The position numbers and the translations under genes are program-made. 64,000 nt of DNA, taken from positions 124,001 to 188,000 of the forward strand of contig UWYS01000010.1 of the NCBI GenBank assembly GCA_900291925.1, read 5' to 3'. This document shows, in pieces, positions 38,201-47,901 of the stretch. Position 1 is the first letter of the stretch; each line of letters opens with the position of its first letter. The notes beneath the pieces are model-generated. The model worked only from the letters and a program-made list of their open reading frames with translations. It was not told the origin of the DNA and did no database searches. Source of the DNA: Thecaphora thlaspeos (lineage: Eukaryota > Basidiomycota > Ustilaginomycetes > Urocystidales > Glomosporiaceae).

Positions 38201-38650
38201 GGCGTGGAGGAAGCTCTCGGCCTGGGCAGACTGAGGAGGCCGCTGAGGCAGGGGCTGGCTGCGAGACTGAGCGGCGAGGGGGCGATAGGGCGGGACCTGG
38301 TGGCTGGCGGTTCTGCCAGGGCGGGCCAACGACGGCGATAGCAATGGCGGCGGCGACCTGATGCGGGGCTGGTAGGAGAGGGGTCTCGCCGTCCGACCAT
38401 CCTGCGACGCCCTCACGTCGCACTCCTCGCGCGGCATGACGTCGGAACGACCCGACGTGATTGAGGCGGTCTCGGAGACGCCGTCCCTGATGCTGGAACT
38501 GTATCGTTTGCCACCGCCTAGGCGGAAGATAGAGATGGCCTTTTCAGAGATGCGCCGACGCCGATGCTGGGGCGGTGATAGAGATTGCAGCGAAGCCGAC
38601 GAAGCCCAAGCCGGGGGCCGGGCGTCGCTGAGCGAAGGCTGGCCGGACAT
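32281..38650 (-). CDS. Giant inositol polyphosphate 5-phosphatase
   Basis: Two exons, 38650-35306 and 35190-32281, give 2084 residues. All core motifs of the endonuclease/exonuclease/phosphatase-fold IPPc domain are present but far apart: VRVVTWNMHE (about 342), LLVIAGQECPWG (about 465), YELVIKERMMGCYMAVYVWR (about 980), NKGGVGISVKLG and FVNAHLAAHEGK, FWFGDLNFRIDISRQ (about 1103-1115), HADWLMMNKQYDQALAFDQL, PTYKYD, PSWCDRVLFRS (about 1570) and SDHRPVIFVG at the very end. The spacers are Ser/Ala/Pro-rich or Lys/Glu-rich low-complexity sequence. The family removes the 5-phosphate of phosphoinositides such as PI(4,5)P2. No SAC1 domain is visible, so it is OCRL/INPP5-like rather than a synaptojanin. 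The intron (35191-35305) falls in a conserved segment with donor GTGCGT. Confidence 0.87.
34322..34373. repeat. 18-bp tandem repeat inside the 5-phosphatase gene
   Basis: About 2.7 copies of an 18-base unit (GGTGGCGGTCTTCTGACC) in frame; on the minus strand they encode repeated TATGQK. It lies in a low-complexity spacer of the protein. Confidence 0.85.
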
Positions 38651-39438
38651 TGACGGTGTGTCTTTTCAGTTGGCTGGCTGGCGAGCGAGAGAGGGGGTTG
38701 ATTTGTGTGCCAGCTCGTCTATGTGCGTCGGTGGTGGTCTAGGGCGAGAGTGCTGGGGTTCTGCTGAAGTTGGCGCTGGGACATGTTTGCCCCTTGCGCC
38801 TAGCGGGAGGTTCCGAGGGGGTGAAAGTTTACCGACTGGCACCGTGTGATCCCTGCCCGCTTGCTTGATGTGGTGGTTGTAATGCCGAGAAGGAAATGAG
38901 GACCTTACCGAGACGAATGCTTTAGCCGGGTCGGCGGGTGCGGTGGGTGGATGGGATGAGGTGCGGGTAATTGCAGTGAGGGAGAGGGTGAGGGCGAGGG
39001 TGAGAGCGCTGGGAGGGGGGAAGTGGCAGGCGCCATCGACCTTGTCGTCGAGCTCCGACGGTGACGTTCACGCTGCGCTGTGCTTTACGCTTGAAGCCCC
39101 TTTCGATGCTGACCGAGTCCCGGGCTTTTGACCTTTGACTCTGCCGAAAAATTTGGCGGCGGACGGCGGCGCGAGGCACGACTACTTTTTCTTCTGGCGC
39201 ACCCCTCTTGGCCTCGACCACCACATGCTTCCTTCCTGCCTCTCTGCACTCCAACGCTCGTCTTGCTACACACATCAACACCGCAACGCACACCTAAACC
39301 AACCTCAACGTCGAGCCGACGCACGCTCTAGCACACGCTCGCTCGATCGACATCCGACCGCTATCGCCCAAGCCCTTCCGATCCCTTCCGATCCCTTCCG
39401 ACCCCGACCCCAACACTGACACCGCACCGCATCGCCCT
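38651..39438. promoter_or_regulatory. Divergent promoter region 5-phosphatase/UTP18
   Basis: 788 nt between divergent starts. A purine-rich GTGAGGGAGAGGGTGAGGGCGAGGGTGAG stretch (about 38975-39003) resembles the one upstream of the Pol I subunit gene. Close to UTP18 there is a short repeat, CGATCCCTTC (about 39377-39397). Confidence 0.5.
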
Positions 39439-41713
39439 ATGATGGCCCCAACAGCGTCCAAGAAGCGGGCGCTCTGCTTTGACGCCAACGACGAGGATGT
39501 AGGCGTACCCGCCGCACTCGGTATGGCCGACGCATCGCTGCCAGGTAGCAAGAAGAAGCGCCCGCCGCCGCCACCAGAGGAAAAGGAGCTCAGCCTAGAG
39601 AAGCTCATCTTTGGCGACAGCCGCCTCCTCTCGGCGCCCGCAGCATCCCGACACAAGGGGAGCGCAGCAACCGCTTTACATCTCCAGCAGTCGCAGCCAG
39701 ATTTGGAGGGAGCTGACGAGAGGGCGGCGAGGCAGGAAGCTGTGTCAGACGACCAGCTCTTCATGCTCGACACTGGCGCTGGCGACGAGGAAGACGACGA
39801 CGACGACGGCGATCTGCAAAAGAGCTCGGACCAGAAACATGAGGAGGGGAAGGACGATGACGACGATGATGAAACAGACTACGAGGCAGCTGGATCGGCT
39901 GATGGCGACGAAGCAGATGACGAGCAGATCTTAATCGACGGGCCAGGGGCGTCCTCGGCCGCCGTCCGTCCTTCCAAGACGAAGAACAGGCAGCGCAAGG
40001 TCTCGGTCTGGACGGATCCGGACGACGCCACGCTCACCATCGCTTTGACCGGCCGGGACGCCGTGGCTGCCGACGGCTCGAAGCGGGGGACGGTGAAGCT
40101 GAGGAGGCTCCGCGAAGAGGTCGGCGAGAACAGCGTCAGCGGCCAGGAGTACGAGCTCCGCCTTCGCAAGCAGTTCGAGAAGCTCCACCCGCGGCCGATG
40201 TGGGCCTCGCTGCGCCTCTTCACCGCCCAGCAGGAGCAGGAGCAGGACGACGAGCTGACAAATGCCGCAGCCGATGCCGATCCGTCATTCACCATCACCG
40301 ACAAGAGCAGCCGCACCCTCACCGACCTGCTGTGCAGCGACAGCGGGCTGCTGGGCGGTAGCAGTGGCGGCGGCGGTGGGAGCTACGCCGACGCCAACGG
40401 CAAGTCTATCAAGGCTCGCGGCAAGCTAAAGGCCGGCGAGATCGAGGTCGACCGCCTGCGCGACGCCAACAGCGCCCAGACGTCGTTTGCGACGGCCAAC
40501 GACGAAGCGGCGTCGGCCATCGAGATGCTCCAGTTCCACCCGAGCGATCGGGCCAGCGTCCTGATGACGGCCTCGCGCGACCGCCGCGTCCGCCTCTTCC
40601 AGATCGACGGCAACGCCAACCCGCTGGTCCAGACGCTGCACGTCCCGGACATGCCGATTCAGAATGCGAGCTTCCACCCTTCCGGATCATCCGTCCTCAT
40701 CTCCGGGACACGGCCCTACCTCTACGCCTACGATCTCCAGGCGGGTCGCGTTATCCGTTCGTCGCCGTGGCGCGGCAGCGGCGGCGTCATGTCGTCCAAC
40801 TCGGGCGACGACGGCATCGAGCGCGACCTATCAATGGCCAGGTTCCAGCCGGGCACCGGCGAAGGCGGCAACCGGCTGCTAGCCATCGGCGGCCGGAACG
40901 GCAACGTCCACCTCCTCGACTGGGGCCGCTCGGGCGCGTCGGGTGGCGCGCGCGTCGGCGGCTTCCGGATGAACTCGCCGGTGGCTGGGCTCTGCTGGGA
41001 CCCTTTGTCGCAGTACGACCGCGGCGTCGACGTGCGTCGCACAAAGGACCACGAGCTACTCACGCTCTCGGCCGAGGGCAGCATGCACGTCTGGGACATC
41101 CGAAACACGGGTACCGAGGTGTCGTGCGTCTCGATCTGGAAGGACCAGGGTCTGTACAGCGCCAAGGGGCTGGAGGTCAGCCCGAGCGGCAAGTTTTGGA
41201 GTGTCGGCAGCGACAACGGCATCGTTAATATCTACAAGCGTCCGCAGCTGCGCGGCGGCGATGCGGCGGCGAGGGACGAGGAGACGTACGACGTCAACCA
41301 TGCGCCCGGCGGCCTGATCGAGCCGATCAAGGACATCGGTAATCTGACGACCGCCAGCACGACGCTGCGGTGGAACCATGACGGACAGATTCTCGCGCTC
41401 GCATCAAGGAACAAAAAGGACGTGCTCAAGCTTGTGAGTGCCGCGTTAGCCATCGAATCGATGCAGATATGCGAACGAGCATCGAAGGCTGATTTTAGTC
41501 GGGTACTCAACTGTTCTGCTACCGCTGCTGCTGTCGCTCGCTACACCCTCGCAGGTGCATTTCCCGACGATGAAGGTCTTCTCCAATTGGCCCACCTCTG
41601 GCACGCCGTTGGGTCACGTCACTGCGGTCGACTTTTCACACGGCAGCCAGTACATGGCTATCGGCAAGGGCAAGGGCAAGGTGCTGCTGTACGCGCTGCG
41701 ACACTACCTCTGA
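39439..41713 (+). CDS. UTP18: U3 snoRNP-associated WD40 protein Utp18
   Basis: Two exons, 39439-41433 and 41555-41713, give 717 residues. An acidic, Lys-rich N-terminal region (EEDDDDDGD and DDDDDETDYE blocks) leads to the family segment KVSVWTDPDD and the LRKQFEKLHPRPMWA motif, then a WD40 propeller (AIEMLQFHPSDRASVLMTAS; NASFHPSGSSVLISG; HVWDIRNTG). After the intron, VHFPTMKVFSNWPTSGTPLG and the C-terminal LLYALRHYL are typical of Utp18. It is a component of the UTP-B part of the small-subunit processome in the nucleolus. Two ATGs are adjacent (39439 and 39442); either may start the protein. It ends 69 nt from the convergent transporter. Confidence 0.93.
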
Positions 41714-41782
41714 GACGCCGTCGTGTTGGCTCTTGTCCATCTCTATCGCAATACATACGTTTGCTCATCTATTGGCATGACG

Positions 41783-43739
41783 CTACAGCTTGAAATACCT
41801 GACCTCTGCGATCAGGACGGCCACACCTGCCGCGGTGGCTGGTACGATGACAACAGCGCACCATATGGCAAACTGCCTCGCTTTTACCGTAATTCCCCCC
41901 TGTCTGAGACCGGAAAGCCATAAGAGACCTGCCAAACTGGCGGCAAAGGTACCACCTAGAGCGTCGACGTTGCTGCTAAAAGCAATCGAGTAGGTCGCCA
42001 TCTTTAGGATGCGCGCCTGGTCTTCGATGGGAAGGTGGGAGATTTTGTCTTGGAAGAACGGAGAGAGGATCGATTTGGTGAGCAGGATGGTAGCGCCGAT
42101 GTTGGTACCTCCGATCTGTAAATGCAGATGATATGACAAGGGAAGGGACAAAAAAAAAGTGTGAGCGACCGAAACGAGATGGGATGGAAAAGATGAGGAA
42201 GCGTCGGGAGAAAGCACTCACGTTACAAAGTACCGCACCCAGCATGGAAACGAAAAAGGCAGTGGGGAAGTATCCGCTTGCACACACTTTGCCGAGACCG
42301 CCGGCTAGGATGTTGATGAAGCCGACGTGGGAGAGGGCTTGCACCATGATGAACATGCCAAACGCAAAGGGAAGCAGCGGCAGGGGCAGACGCGAAAGGA
42401 CGATGGTCACCGTCGGAAAGGTACGTGCCACCTTGCTGGGGAGGAGGAGGAGGGTTCGCAAAGGTCGACGCGAACGCGGCGTGGAGGTGGGGACGAGAGG
42501 AGCGATCGATGGCGAGGGTGTTGGTGAAGTCTCGGCGACAGTGGCGGCGGAGGTGAGTTCGTCCATGACCGGAGTAGAAACCTTGGACACGCCGAGGGTC
42601 GACATCTCTATCCTCTCTTCACCCTGTGTCGTCGCTGACAGAGCATCAGACCGAGCAGCAGCTTCTTCCCTGTCCTCAGACTGCAGCTTCTTTTCATGCC
42701 ACTCCTTCTCCAGTCTCTTCTTCTCCTTCCTCGTCCGCAAGTAATCCGCCGCGCCATCTCGAATGAAGCAGAGCACCGCACCCGGTACGGCGATCTCAAA
42801 CACCTTGACACCTCCCACCACCGACGTCCCTACCAGCGTGGCCAGCGTTGTGGCCATGACGAAGCTTCCGAAGATGGCGCCTGATAGATCGACGAGGGCA
42901 GCACGGGCATCGACATCTGGCTGGATGATGCGATGCGGGATGTGGATGAGCGGTGACCGTTTCGTCTCATGCTTGTCGTCGGTGTCGTTCTGGTCGTTGG
43001 CCGCTCTGCTGCTCGATGGTGCGTCCTCTTCGCCGTGCGACTGAGTCCGACCGGGTCCCCGGTGCCGCATATTTCCATCAGCCATCGTCGTCCCTTCGTC
43101 GTCGGCCTGTCCAGCGTCCATTCTCCCAGCTCCCTCCTTGCTGCGAGCAACCTTTATGTTCCGGTTGCGGAAGAACAAAAGAATGCAAAGCAGTGCCGTC
43201 ACCGCGCTCGCGAAAGCCGGTAGGACCATATACGCGGTATACGTGATGAACTCTACCCCGAAGCCCGTGGCGATCACCAGATTCGTCGGGTTAGAACTGA
43301 CCAGTACAGCGCTCGAGATGTTGGCCGCTACGAACTCTCCCCATATCCACGCATCAGGCGGCGAGATGCCCGCCACTCTCGTTAGATAGACCAAGAAGGC
43401 CGTACCGCTAAGGATGACTGGATCGTTGCCGACGAGGACTCCGGCAGACCAGAAGAAAAAGTAGAGGAAGAGGTACAATTTCTTGCCGCTGCCCTCTTGG
43501 CCGCGCCTTCCGCCCGATTTGAGACAGATCAGGAAGGCGAGGTAGCGTAGCAAGCCGGTGGCGTCGAGGGAGATAGAAATGTAGGCGAGAGAGATGAAGA
43601 GGAGTAGGACGTCGTAGGGCTCGATTCCGTCTTCGCCAACGATTCCGGCGCGGATCTGAGAGCCGCCGATCGTGGTCGTGGCAAGCAGTAGGAGGACGCC
43701 GATCAGAGGGGCCGTGACGTGGTCGATGGTCAGATACAT
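41783..43739 (-). CDS. ArsB/SLC13-type ion transporter, 5' end unresolved
   Basis: Two visible exons, 43739-42222 and 42115-41783, joined as AVLCN|IGGTNIGAT. The start given is the first in-frame ATG (MYLTIDHV). Hydrophobic helices include APLIGVLLLLATTTIGG, YDVLLLFISLAYISISLDAT, WSAGVLVGNDPVILSGTAFL, VAANISSAVLVSSNPTNLVIATGFG and FGMFIMVQALSHVGFIN. The repeated P/N-rich re-entrant loops (NPTNL and GGTNIGA) are characteristic of the ArsB/CitMHS/SLC13 ion-transporter superfamily. A hydrophilic loop of more than 100 residues sits mid-protein. Substrate (arsenite, a dicarboxylate or Na+/H+) cannot be told. The true N-terminus is longer; see the next entry. It converges closely on UTP18. Confidence 0.75.
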
Positions 43740-44237
43740 CCGTTGCGGCGAGGCGCTTGCGACACCGGCGGTCGGGTCGGAGGCGGACCCGGCCCCGTGT
43801 TCACTTTCAGCGCCGACGAGCTTCTTCCAGGCCTTCTCGGGCGCACTGCGAACGACTGTAGCCACGCGTTGCGGCACCCGGACCTTGATCGGCCGGATGA
43901 CGATGAGAGACACGGCGGCAAAGACAATGATGGCAAAAATCCCGTGGCCGTCGAGCGAGGTGCGTGTCGTATCGCTGGTCTCTGTTTTTGCACCCGGTGC
44001 GGCTCGTTTGTAGAACAGCCCAGCACTCCTTCCGGGAGAGGGAACGTCTGTCGAGCCCTCGTCAGGAATTTGCAAGCGGGCATGGAGGAGAGAAATGGCA
44101 AAGGGCGAGAGAGACCACGCTGCTTGCCCCTGTCGTGTTCGGCTGAGGATCTTGTGCACAATGGAGCTGCTATTCGCGAGGATAGACAAGGAAAGTGGCT
44201 GGCAGCCTTTAGTAAATTGACAAGAGCCAAAGAACAA
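43740..44237 (-). other. AUG-less in-frame N-terminal extension of the transporter
   Basis: The transporter frame continues upstream of its first ATG for 166 more codons without a stop. The part nearest the gene encodes LDGHGIFAIIVFAAVSLIVI, which looks like the first transmembrane helix expected for this family, so part of the extension is coding. No in-frame ATG exists. An ATG at 44083 lies in another frame, and a splice of about 47 nt would be needed to join it; the donor would be poor. Confidence 0.5.
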
Positions 44238-44329
44238 GACACACGCCGGAGAATGCTGCTCAACGCCTTCCTCCTTCTACGACGCTAAGAGATTATCTGG
44301 TCTGCTCGACACAACAGCCGCATCCGCTG

Positions 44330-45873
44330 TTACAGCTCGCCCCGCACGGGACGACGAAGCGAGTCAAGCCATCCTAAGAGACCGGACCGCGCCTCGTTCC
44401 CGTCGTCGCCCAACAAGATGGTCGTGCGCCGCCTGCGGTGGCGCCTTTGTCCGTGGGCCGAGGTGGAAGTGGAAAGGATACTATCCGCATCCTCGAGACT
44501 TGTCGACCTTTTCTCCCTGTCCGCGAGAGGATTTGTGCCTCGCTTGATCTCCTTGGTAGTCGGGACGCCCTTCCTGCTATCCTCCCGGCGACGACGGAAC
44601 TTTGCCACGTCTCGATTGGCGCCACGGTCCGCAGGGACATGTTGCTTGGATCTGCTACCCGTGTATGCAGCGTCAAAGCCGTCGTCTGCTTCTTCTGCAA
44701 CGTTTCCTTCGTGCTTATTGTCTAACGTTTCGCCAAGGCCGTCGTCCCCACCGACCGCTGCTGACCTGGGAGGCTGGCGACGGTGACACAGATCTGCTCC
44801 TTGTTGTCTCTGTCTTCGCGCCATTCGGTCTGCAACATCTTCCGCCAGCCAGGAAAAAAGCTCACGAATCGATCTTCCGGCTCTGCGCTCGGCTTCGTCC
44901 TCGAAGGTACCCTCGTTGTCAAGGTGGCAGAAGAGCTGCGTGGACCGGCCGGGAGCAGGTATGAGAGGGAGACCGCATGGCTGTCCTCCTGTGGCAGGCC
45001 CATCGCATCGGTGCTGGCCTGCAGCGTTGTCGCGAGAGCACAGAGAGGCCTGTTGCTCTGACTGACACTGCCAGCTGCAGCCGGTCGCTGTCTCGTCGCT
45101 CTGCGAGGTGCCGACCGAACCGGTGCGTGGGATACGGTGCCGATGCAGGACCAGTCCACAGGGAATGTTGCCGAAGTGAGGTTCTCTCTCCGCTCCGGTC
45201 TGACGACTCGAGCCACAGCAGCGAGTGCTGGCTGCACCGCGACAGGACGTTTCCTGTTGAGCCTCCGGACCTTGGCAGTCTTTACAGAGCCCGCGGTTCT
45301 GGGGCCGACCCGAGGTAACCATGCCCTTGCCCAACGCTGTTTCCCATCGGGCCTCGTCACGATCGGAAGATGGTGGGGACCAGACCCTGCTTCACCAATG
45401 ACCAGACCGCACCTTTCACGTCAGGGACCGCTGCCCCTCGACGACAGCTCGAAATGCAGCCATAAGTCCGGGGGGAGGGTGCAACAAAGGAATCGAAGAT
45501 ACCACGAGACGAGGGTCTGACGAGAAGACACTACTCACCTTTGCTCGTCTCTAGACGACGCTGTCCTCGCACCATCGTGTCGGACTCTGGCGGCACGTAG
45601 ATCTTCGAGGTAGTCATCTTTCGTCGTTGTGCTTTGAATTCGCTGGTAGTTGTCGAGGCACTCGGTGCGGCACTGCTGAGGCGTGGGACAAGCAGGTATG
45701 GCGGGATGGCGGCGGCTAGTCGTTTGAGTGTGTGCCAGCTGGCGCAATGTCGAGCGTGGCCATCCGGCGTGGTTGGCCAAGAGAAGGAAGAGGACCGCCG
45801 CGATGAGCGAGACGCCGAGCGATTTGCGGTAGACAGAGCGTGCGGCGGCAGAGGCGACGGCGGGTTTCGTCAT
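44330..45873 (-). CDS. Cys-rich type II membrane protein, unrecognised
   Basis: Two exons, 45873-45539 and 45386-44330 (intron GTGAGT...CAG, 152 nt), give 463 residues. An N-terminal signal anchor (SLGVSLIAAVLFLLLANHAGW, about residues 20-40) is followed by PTPQQCRTEC. Exon 2 holds a Cys/His-rich stretch of about 150 residues (GLCKDCQG, TRCCGS, IPCGLVLHRHR, GCSWQCQ, HRCDGPATGGQPCGLP, FCHLD), in which two segments share an RC-G...PCGL pattern and may bind metal. The C-terminal half is charged and basic (RRQRQQG, KFRRRRED, GQRRHRRRR). I do not recognise the family. Other frames overlap exon 2 partly, but only this one stays open to the end. Support is moderate: no homology seen, the start chosen by the signal anchor. 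Confidence 0.5.
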
Positions 45874-46283
45874 GGCTGGCTGTTTCGGAATCGACGCCGG
45901 GGAGCGGGTGAAGGCGATGGTGGGATGGTGAACGTGTGAGAAGAGGCATAGGAGAGGCAGGGTTAAACTCTCGGAGCGCTGCGCTGCGGAGGCGGCCCGA
46001 CGAGCTTGTTGGCAGCGGCAAGCACCGAAGGCAGGCGGAAGCAGGCCGGCGCGACTGGGCAGCACGAGCAATCAAGAATACGCAACTACGAACGGCGCAA
46101 CAAGGCGCTGCCTGCCCGCTACAAGGTGAAGAACGGCGTAGGCCCGCCCATGCTCATGCCTCCACTCTGCCACTTCCACGCCACGTGCGTCTCCTTTCTT
46201 CTGTCTGGTCTTAGCCTTTTTTGCTACTCGCTTCTCCTCCTCGACCTCCCCCCATCCCACCCTTTCCTACTCCACCGCCAACA
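45874..46283. promoter_or_regulatory. Divergent promoter region Cys-rich gene/MRM2
   Basis: 410 nt between two divergent start codons; both promoters must lie here. No clear motif was recognised. Confidence 0.45.
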
Positions 46284-47548
46284 ATGACGATACAGCCACC
46301 CCTCTCTTCACTCCTCTCAACATTTCTTCTCAAGCCTATCTCCAACCTCCACTCAACCTTCGCCATCCAGCTCCGTCTAGCCTCCTCGAAGAAAGGTGGC
46401 TCATCCGCCCGTTACCTAGCAAGGCAGAAGAATGATTTCTACGTCAAGAGCCGTCAACAAGGAAGCGTCCGCTTCGGCTCAAGGAATACAAGTGACAAGT
46501 TCGGCGACGACGTCGGCTCAGCCGCATTGGGTTTAGGAGGAGTCGAGGGCAATGGTGGCTACATCTCGCGCTCGGCCTTCAAGCTAGCACAACTGGACGA
46601 TCGATACCACTTCCTCAAGCCCGACAGAGTTGTCGTAGACCTCGGCGCCGCCCCTGGAGGCTGGACGCAGGTAATAACACAGCGACTCGGGCAGCGCCGT
46701 GCCAGCCAAAGCCAAGATGAGGACCATCGCGACGGCACAAGCCAAGGGAAAGACCGGGAATCGATACAACAAAGGACGGCCAAGGTCTTTGCACTCGACA
46801 TCCTGCCCATGCACCCCGTAGAAGGAGCAACCGCATTGCAGGGCAACTTCCTCGACCCAAACGTGCAGCAGAAGCTTCGGCAGCTCGTTATGCAAGATGC
46901 GCAGGGACTGGACGTACGGGAAGACACAGCGCTAACCCCGGCTGAAGGCGACAGCGGAACAACCAAGCAACGGCAGCGTGGGTTTGTCGATGTCGTCGTT
47001 AGCGACATGATGGGTACGTACAGCCGGACTGGACTAGGTGCAGCTTTATGCGACTTTCAATTGATCTGACGGCTAGTCCTTACTTCACCTTCTCACTCGG
47101 CAGCCAATACGACGGGCAACAGCATCGCCGATACCGAAGCATCCCTCGAACTCTGCCGAGCGGCTCTAGTGAGTCCCTGCTCGTCCTCTGCGTCGAGACG
47201 CCGCGCACGCACTACACAACTGCCTCTGACGCCTTTCTGTGTCTCGCTCTCCCCACCATCTTGCAGGCTTTTGCTCTAGCCACCCTCAAGGTAGATCGAC
47301 AAGTGGTGACGCGTCGCGATGGCGGCAAACGCACAACTCCACCGCACCTCTCCTCCGTCCTGGTGCTCAAGTACTTCATGTCATCTGAGGCCGACATCTT
47401 TCGCAAGGAGGAGCTGGAAAAGTACTTTACTTTCGTCAAGGCCGAGAAGATGGAAGCCTCGCGGAAGGAGAGCAGGGAGCAGTTCTGGATCTGTCGTGGG
47501 TTTCGAGGCGCGCCTTCCTTCGTCGAGCAGACGGATGCAACCCAATAA
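46284..47548 (+). CDS. MRM2: Mitochondrial large-subunit rRNA 2'-O-ribose methyltransferase
   Basis: Three exons (46284-47013, 47104-47168, 47267-47548) give 358 residues. An N-terminal Ser/Leu/Arg segment looks like a mitochondrial presequence. The FtsJ/RrmJ fold shows [18 protein letters not shown] (catalytic Lys), the SAM-binding [37 protein letters not shown] (catalytic Asp), LVLKYFM (second Lys) and the C-terminal [14 protein letters not shown]. The K-D-K-E tetrad is therefore in place. Compared with E. coli RrmJ there is a roughly 25-residue hydrophilic insertion after [10 protein letters not shown]. Exon 2 is only 65 nt. The stop codon TAA forms part of an AATAAA hexamer (47544-47549). 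Mitochondrial 21S rRNA is the expected substrate. Confidence 0.9.
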
Positions 47549-47901
47549 AAAGACGAGAGATGCAGGGAGAGGCAGCCTGGTAGCATCGCCGTCTGCCAAT
47601 TGTGCTCTGTGTGCTCTGTGAGCCGATAGCTGTGTGGTCGTCAGGAAGCCGTCGAGGATCATAGTAGGTGGCGTGGAGCGGAAGTAGCTGTGTTTTTCTG
47701 TGTTCGCGCTCCGTGTTGGTCTCGCATCGACGGCGGCCCCTGGTGCATGGGACCCCTGTCCGGATCCTCTTTTTTTTGCCGGACCGCCCTCTAGTCTTCC
47801 TCCTCCCTTCCTACATCCTCGCCTCCGTCCTCGCGGTGCTCTGATCCCCCACTTCCGAGAGATGAAGTGCCATGGCAGAGCCGTCGACCCTCTAAACAAC
47901 C
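47549..47901. other. MRM2 3' flank / membrane-protein gene 5' flank
   Basis: 353 nt, same-strand gap. It has T8 at about 47770-47777 and otherwise pyrimidine-rich leader-like sequence toward the next start. Nothing else seen. Confidence 0.5.

Noticed and set aside
44722..45360. Alternative minus-strand frame within the Cys-rich gene
   Set aside because: It ends early, lacks a start ATG, and cannot be joined in frame to the signal-anchor exon as well as the chosen frame.
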